Origin: Portulaca oleracea
Lineage: Eukaryota > Streptophyta > Magnoliopsida > Caryophyllales > Portulacaceae
Direction of reading: 5' to 3'
Length of the DNA: 64,000 nt
Assembly: GCA_029582165.1 (NCBI GenBank)
Contig: CM055874.1
Location: 46,871,769-46,935,768, forward strand
The notes under the pieces are model-generated. The model was not told the DNA's origin and did not search any database. It was given only the letters and a program-made list of their open reading frames with translations. Position 1 is the first letter of the stretch. Each line of letters starts with the position of its first letter. The translations under genes and the position numbers were made by a program. Positions 58,104 through 64,000 of this stretch are shown piece by piece.

Positions 58104-58530
58104 TAGACCTGTTCAACGGATCCGGCCTGACCCGACCCGGAAAATGTGGGTCAAGGTTACATTTTTAGAAGGTGATCTGACCTGGCCCGAAAAAGTCGAG
58201 GCCCCAAAGTATAGTCAGTCGGGCTTGGGCCAAGGGTCGGTGACCCAGCCCAGCCCAATGTCCCGACTAAATACAAATTTTTCTTTAAAAAATCTTAGAT
58301 TAAGTTTTAGTTTTTTGTGACCTAACCCGGCCCGGCCGGATGACCCAACTAAATACAAAAATAATATGTGTGAATTTTTAGGCTTTTTTGATTTAAAAAA
58401 ATCCATCTTATATAGTTATCGGCCCGTTGACCCGGCTCGTGACCCGTAAGGTCAGGGCTCGGGTCGATGGATCAAAAACTTTCGACCTGACTGACCCGGC
58501 CCGGCCCGGCCCGACATTTGAACAGATCTA
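58104..58530. mobile_element. hAT-like MITE, CAGACCTGTTCAA family (copy 2)
   Basis: Ends TAGACCTGTTCAACGG and TTTGAACAGATCTA are inverted. The flanks CCTGGGGT at 58096-58103 and 58531-58538 are identical 8-bp duplications. The body shares long blocks with 26926-27371. The insertion site overlaps the first bases of the LTR that starts at 58533. Confidence 0.92.
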
Positions 58531-58532
58531 CC

Positions 58533-59437
58533 TGGGGTATATTGTTCCTTGTTGTAACCAATGACATTATGGTCAACCCAGTCAAGCATGGGTCAGGTTG
58601 GAAGATCACACAAGGAAAAAGAAGAAAATTGGACAAAATTAGGCGAATGAGAAGAAAGATGGTTACTTTTTCCATCATAAATCCTTCAGTGGAGCTCTAA
58701 TGAACTTAAGATTCAGGTAGATTAATGTTCACGCCGCGAGCTTGCTGTGATATGTTATGAGGCCAAATCAGAGTTAGGATGAAGAAGTGACGCGTGTTTG
58801 AAATTCAACAGAAAAACTGCCCAACGGGAAGTCACGCCCATGACCATATATGTCACGCCCGTGACATCCCCCTGGCTCAATTTTTGCCAGTAAACAAGTT
58901 CACGATCGTGGCCCTAATGGGCACGTCCGTGACCTCGTGCGTCCACTCGTGACCCTCAATTAGCACCGGGTTTTCACCCCCCAGAAGAACAAGTCACGAC
59001 GATACCCTTAAGGGGTCACTCCCGTGACCTCTAGGGTCACGCCATTGACCGTTATATAGGTAATTCCCGTGACCAATCTGGGTTGGGATTTCTCTCGCGA
59101 CACCCCCTTTTTTGAAGTCCCCATCTTTTGTAATTTTCCCCTTTTGTCCCTCCTTGTTTTGTTGTAAGGCCTTCCAAGAGGGCATTTGATGTATTATTAG
59201 GGGACCTTTTGTAATTGTATCCTTCAAGTCCCTCTTCCAACTCAATATCCTATATATACAAGGCATTTGGGAGGAAGAGATGACATTGAATATTGATGAA
59301 TGAAAGGAAGAAGCTTTGCCTTTCTTCCTCTCTCTCAAATCTTATTTAATTTATCCATTAGTTGATTAATGGTGGTGTTGTAAATCTTCCATCTTCTCCA
59401 ACCCAATCAACATCAAATCCAACAACACCACGCTCTA
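58533..59437 (+). repeat. LTR A with palindromic GTCACG-type repeats
   Basis: It starts TGGGGTATATTGTTCC. It contains GTCACGCCCATGAC (58831), GTCACGCCCGTGAC (58852), CACGATCGTG (58901), GCACGTCCGTGAC (58921), GTCACTCCCGTGAC (59015) and GTCACGCCATTGAC (59036). A TATA-like CCTATATATACAAGG lies at about 59250. The 3' end is estimated from the primer site. Confidence 0.75.
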
Positions 59438-61125
59438 TTTGATATCAGAACCTCATGTTAGGGTTTGCTTGAGTTCTTGTTTTCTGAATTTCTAAATTAG
59501 GGTTTGATACCCATTGTTGTTATTGAGCAATTTGGGCATTCCTAACCCCTGTGTTTTTCAATTTGTTTTTTTTTTCTTATTGTGGTTAGCTACAAAGAAC
59601 CCTAGCCTAAACACATTATCCTAGCAACAAGAAAACCAAAACTCCCAAAAAAATTCCTAAAATCCAAAAACCGTCCCCCTACCCTTTTGAGATGGATAAA
59701 TTGGTGAGAAGATTTGATTCTTGTCAAGGCACTATCAATCGTATTGTTTACCAAGTTACCTTCAATCCATAGTCAATGAGTAATCAAAGGCAAGAAGAAG
59801 AAAGAAGCAAAAAAGGAGAAGTCTCGATCAAGTCACCATGACTGTTGCCTCCCTCTTTTCTCCTATATTTTGAGCTCCCTCGAGCTTGTTGAAGCTCCAG
59901 CTCCCACGGTTGTCCCTAAGGAAGACAAAGAAAAGAGCATTATCCTTCTCTTCTCGAAGGAGCTTCCAAAGGAGACCGCCAACCTTAAAGAGGCAACCGA
60001 GTCCAATGAGGAAGAAGGTTCGAAGGACAACTTAGTTGTCCTTATACCAATGAACGGGAGCCTCATGAACGCCTAATGATGGAGTTGGTGCAGATGTTTT
60101 CCATGAGGTGGATGAGGATACTCACTTCATTCTCCCACTTAATCATGATGAAGGGGATCAACGACAAGCTATGCTGATCATCCAGATGCCCTTGTTGAGG
60201 AGCCAAACAATCTGGAATATGGTTCCCTCACCATTCAAAACATTGCATGGCATCTATGATCTTATCTATGAGAAGAGTGAGGTAATCAAAGACTCCCCAA
60301 TGATATTTATTGAATTATATTTGGGTGATGGGTGTTGTCTTATGGAGTCTTTGAATTTGTCATATATGTTGTTTGGTCGACATTAGCTATTTGAGGAGTA
60401 GGAGTTTTTTGGGATGCTAATTAGGCGATTTCGGAAACAAGGCGCACCGCAGTTTTTATGTGATATGCTGAATGTGGAATGTAGGTGTGGCTTTGATTCC
60501 TTGAGTCCATCCAAACCATCATTGATCTCAAACCAAGTAAAAAAAAAGTCGGGAAGGGAAGCGAGTTGAGGAACCTCCTCCTAATGACCAAAACACGGGT
60601 TGAGCGTTCTCCTAGCAAGGAAGAGAAACCCATGGCTTTACCTTTGCTTCGAAGCGAGCCTAGTGAGGTTGAGCATTCCCAAACTCCTTACAAATTTCTC
60701 ATTCCCTCCCTGTGTCCCTTACCTTTGCATATCAAACTTTCTACTGGGTTCTACTTCAATTATGATGCATTCATTGTGGGGTTTTGAAGCTTGTTGGGTG
60801 TCTCATGTGCTTTATCGTGGAGATGGGGATATTGGGATCTCTATGGTGTCCGATCATAGTAGGCACCTTGCTCCTTACTCCTAAGAGTTGAACTATTTTT
60901 CAAGAAAGGAAATATGAAGCGTATTGGAATAGGGCTAGAGGAATCCAAATTTTGAAAGACTCACCTCCCCCAGGCGCCGAAGGAATGGACGATCCTTTCG
61001 TTCAAGAACGAGTCCGGGAAGCACTTGAAGAAGGATCCCGGACCAAGGTATGAAGCTTGGGGTCCTCAGAAGGACCATTCTCGAACCTCCTAAAGCTCCT
61101 GAGGCTTCATCGACACAAACAAGCT

Positions 61126-62130
61126 TGAGGTGTTTTGGTCCTTGTTACAACCAAGGGCATGATAGTCAACCTCGTCAAGCATATATGGGTTGGGTTGAAA
61201 GATCACACAATGGTAAATAAGAAAATTGGACAAAATTGCACGAAAGAAAAGATATATGGTCACTCTTTCCATCATAACTCCTTCAATAGAGCTCTGATGG
61301 ACTTAAAATTCAAGGAGATTAAAGTTCACACCGAAAAAATTTTGTCGATATTATTATGGTCCCGATTCCGAGTTCGGATGAAAAAATAAGCACATTTGAA
61401 GTTCAATAAAAAAAAAACTTCCCAGTGGATAGTCACGCTTGTGACAACATAGCTCACGCCCATGACTTCCCGCTGGTCCAATTTTTGGCAGAAAACAGGG
61501 TTACTACAGTGTGCCCTCATAGTCACGCCCATGACCTTCGTTGGCGCCAGGTTTTCAACCCCAAAATAACAATCATGACCGTGGCCCTTAAAAGTCACGC
61601 CCATAAACCTTATATACCCGTGATCCAATCTGGGTTGGAATTTTTCTCGCGACCCCCCCCCCCCCTTTTAGGTCCTCTTGTTTTGTAATTTTCCCTTTTG
61701 CTCCTCCTTATTTTGTTGTAAAGCCTTCCAAGAGGACATTTGATGTATTGTTAGGAGACCTTTTTATAATTGTATCCCTTAAGACCCTCTTCCAATTCAA
61801 TGCCCTATAAGTACAAGGCATTTGGAAGGAAGAGATGACACTGAATATTGATGAATGAAAAGAAGAAGCTTTGACTTTCTCCCTCTCTCTCAAATATTGT
61901 TTACTTTATCCATTAGTTGTTTAATGATTGTATTGCAAATCTTCTCTTTCTAGGATTTGTAGTGGCTTAGCCTTTAACAAATTTTTGGTGGCTTGCAGTT
62001 CTTGGGTGGTGGTTCAACCTTTATCCCAAGTTCGTATCCGGGTGTTTGTTGTGTTTGTTGAATTTCGGGTTTGAAATCATTCATCTCCATCTTCTTTAAC
62101 TCAAGCAACATGGAATTCCACCGTGCCACG
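61126..62130 (+). repeat. LTR B with palindromic GTCACG-type repeats and a small insertion
   Basis: It starts TGAGGTGTTTTGGTCC and follows LTR A to about 61953. It then has about 130 bp of new sequence and resumes with CCATCTTCTTTAACTC and CCACGCTC. The GTCACGCCCATGAC words recur at about 61431-61600. A run of 14 C at about 61656-61669 is absent from LTR A. Confidence 0.7.
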
Positions 62131-62134
62131 CTCC

Positions 62135-62875
62135 AGTAGCATTGAAGTTAAATTAGGGGAAATAGATGAACTTCGCTCAGACTTCTCCTCATTTCCTTTG
62201 CCTTGGACCTTAGAGTAGTCATCTGTTGCTCTTATTTCCTTGACTATTTTCTGCCTTTTGAACCGAAGACTTGGCAAGTCAGTTCCCAACCCTTGCACCT
62301 TGTTCGGACAGGTTTTGAATCGCTTCGCAATCATATTCTACTCAATGGTCCCACATCTGTATCCTTTTCCGATATTGGAGTCGTCTTTCTTAACTGTATA
62401 GAAGCATTAACTCACTCTAGCACTCTCTTTGCCTCCAAGTTCAATGGATTAATCTCAAGAGCCCTAGTAAGTGCTTCCCTATCTTCATCAAAGCAATCTA
62501 ACTTAGTCTGAGCAACACCACTACGGTATAATGCATTGATATTATTTGGGTCAAAACTTAACACAAAACCAAAAACTTGAACGACCTTCGAATATACCAT
62601 CCCAATTCTAATTCCTAGGCAGCAAGATTGAGATTAAGTAACACAGTCAAGTTCCACAATAGCAAGTAATCTAATTTAGACATTGGTTCACTAATATATA
62701 CAAATTGTAGTGATTTTTCATACAAACTAACAGCACATTTATACTGACCTTTCCTGAACAGCTTGTTACCTTCTTCTTTGAACTTTTTTGCTTTAAGAAT
62801 TGTCCGACTCGAGTGATCCACCTATCCCAAAAGGTTAATCACTTCCTAGTAAAATTCATTCTCCCAAGATTCCAT
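62135..62875 (-). pseudogene. Intronless TPR co-chaperone-like pseudogene
   Basis: From an ATG at 62875 one minus-strand frame reads MESWENEFY, stop, EVINLLG, stop, VDHSSRTILKAKKFKEEGNK, then LFRKGQYKCAVSLYEKSLQF and LLLWNLTVLLNLNLAA. After a shift it reads VLSFDPNNINALYRSGVAQT and FDEDREALTRALEINPLN, then, after a stop, PNKVQGLGTDLPSLRFKRQK. The repeats fit tetratricopeptide (TPR) motifs of the Hsp90/Hsp70-binding type (FKEEGN, LNLNLA and NALYR resemble the carboxylate clamp). In-frame stops and shifts make it non-functional. The gene of origin is unknown to me. Lack of introns plus a leader-like stretch upstream suggests a retrocopy. Confidence 0.7.
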
Positions 62876-63187
62876 AATTTCAAGGCAAGGAGTATTCTCT
62901 CCCAAACTAAAGAGCCAAGACGTCGCTAGTACTTGCTACAACACTCAGATAACCCAAATATTAGGGGCCTCAAACTCGGTCAAACTAGCACAATTTACCA
63001 AGAGTTGACCTTAGGCACCACCTCAACCAACTTCCAACCTTCAAGAATCCAGAAGAAAACACTACCAGATTACACCAACTACCACAATAAACTTGAAGAA
63101 AAGGACTTTTAACTAACTTTAGAAAACTAAAAGAGGGAGCAATGTGTCCTCTCTCTCTCTTTAATTCCCCAACTACCATAGCACTGT

Positions 63188-64000
63188 ATTAATTAGCTGT
63201 CGTTGGTCCGGTGACGGCCGGCTGGAGGCCGCTATGGCCGAAGGTAGGCTGCCGCCGGCACCACCGCCCTCCGATATGTTCATCCTCGTTCTTCTCTTTC
63301 CTTGTTACCCGGTCTTTAGTGTGTTTTTAGGTTGTTTCTTTAGTGCGATTCGGGGTGGTTTTTTTAGTGCGTTTGGTGTGTGTGGGGAGTCTTCAGAGCA
63401 GTCGGGAGCGGGTTTCTCCGTTCAAAGTTCTGCCGGCGAAGGTGCGCTGCTGTGCCACCGGGGCCGATCTGTTTTTCGGTTCTGGTGAGTCGGGGTCGGT
63501 GGCTTTCCGGTGAAGTTCAGTTTTGCAAGTTAGGGGTTGCTGTTGTTTAGTTTTGTTCGGTGTTTGGTATTAGTTGTATTTTTCGGGTAGTTTGCTCGGC
63601 TGGTGGGAGGTGTGTCTGGCGTTTTGAGGCGTCTCTGACGTTTCTCGCTGGTGTCTGAAGGCAGGGGTAGGTACTGAAGGGCTTTGTCGGAATTGGTTTG
63701 TTCAGACCTGTTTCCGTCGAAGCCGGATCTGCAATTGTCGGGGTGCTATTGTTCAGTTGTTCGGGGTTTGGTATCAAGTGCTTTTTGTGTATTGTTTGTT
63801 AGTGTTTAGAGTTGGTAGTGTATTCCTTTGGTAAGTCTTCTGGTTGGTTTCTGGTGGAATTTTGGTCCTTGTTGGTTGGGTGAGTAATCCCGCTCTTCTG
63901 TAAAATGGGCGTGAGGTTGGACAAGAGGGTATGGAGTGTTGGGAGGGTGAAGTGGATAGTATTTGTCTGAATTTTTGCAGCAGATGAAGCACCCTAGGCA
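63188..64000 (+). other. GC-rich unidentified region with a leader-like start
   Basis: The composition changes at about 63188 (GTGACGGCCGGCTGG). A plus-strand ATG at 63234 opens an 84-codon frame beginning MAEGRLPPAPPPSDMF. After 63490 the text is GT-rich with many TTGTTCGG and GGTTTGGTAT words, and the window ends in TTTTTGCAGCAGATG, which could be an intron acceptor and start. It may be the 5' end of a gene or of a LINE; I recognise no domain. Confidence 0.3.

Larger units (their letters stand above)
58533..62130 (+). mobile_element. LTR retrotransposon with about 1-kb LTRs, no recognised pol
   Basis: LTR A (58533 to about 59437) and LTR B (61126 to about 62130) agree over their length with many substitutions, so the insertion is old. 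LTR B has an extra segment at about 61954-62083. A primer-site-like TGATATCAGAACC follows LTR A at 59440, a variant of the initiator Met-tRNA site. The 1.7-kb internal part holds several short open frames (for example 59870-60076 with ELVEAPAPTVVPKEDKEKS, and 60108-60386) but no protease, integrase or reverse transcriptase that I can recognise. A non-autonomous or internally deleted element is likely. Confidence 0.75.

Overview
The window is nuclear DNA of a flowering plant, most likely a eudicot. It is AT-rich, has short exons with GT-AG introns, and holds many plant-specific transposons. I recognise only two or three ordinary genes. One is the 5' part of a minus-strand RMC1/Mic1-like gene at the left edge, with a probable 5'UTR exon near 4.7-4.9 kb. 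One is an exon of a small twin-CX9C protein at 1.68-1.82 kb. The third is a complete, intronless, GC-rich single C2H2 zinc-finger gene of the ZFP8/GIS2 type at 37.9-38.7 kb. I saw no tRNA, rRNA or CRISPR feature.

Layout. 1-4.9 kb: RMC1-like gene, its long first intron, the CX9C exon and a LINE 3' end with a poly(A) tail. 5.4-8.8 kb: a 5'-truncated Ty1/copia element with one LTR. 9-13.2 kb: a diverged tandem duplication, a LINE fragment (zf-RVT plus RNase H) and a MITE. 13.2-16.4 kb: a LINE with perfect 12-bp target duplications that keeps an RRM-type ORF1 but shows no reverse transcriptase. 17.9-19.6 kb: an RTE-type reverse transcriptase fragment split by a Mutator-like long-TIR element with a 9-bp target duplication. 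20.3-24.0 kb: a complete LTR element with a perfect 5-bp target duplication, no coding capacity, and an internal array of small hairpins. 24.2-24.8 kb: a PIF/Harbinger transposase remnant with a MITE in it. 24.8-37 kb: AT-rich DNA with tandem repeats and many MITEs (hAT, Mutator-like, Stowaway). 42.0-45.35 kb: an internally deleted copia element keeping gag and protease. 46-54.6 kb: MITEs, one solo copia LTR with a perfect target duplication, and two Cassandra LTRs containing a 5S rRNA-like segment. 56.8-58.0 kb: a Pack-MULE-like element that has captured part of an ISU-type iron-sulfur scaffold gene. 58.1-62.1 kb: an LTR element with long LTRs rich in short palindromes. 62.1-62.9 kb: an intronless TPR-protein pseudogene. 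63.2-64 kb: an unidentified GC-rich stretch.

The window is best read as gene-poor, transposon-layered DNA around one intact transcription-factor gene. Several insertions can be ordered by nesting, because removing the younger element restores a target duplication or a reading frame. The least explained structure is the hairpin array at about 21.77-22.48 kb: different self-complementary stems around one nearly constant A-rich loop, inside a non-coding LTR retrotransposon.
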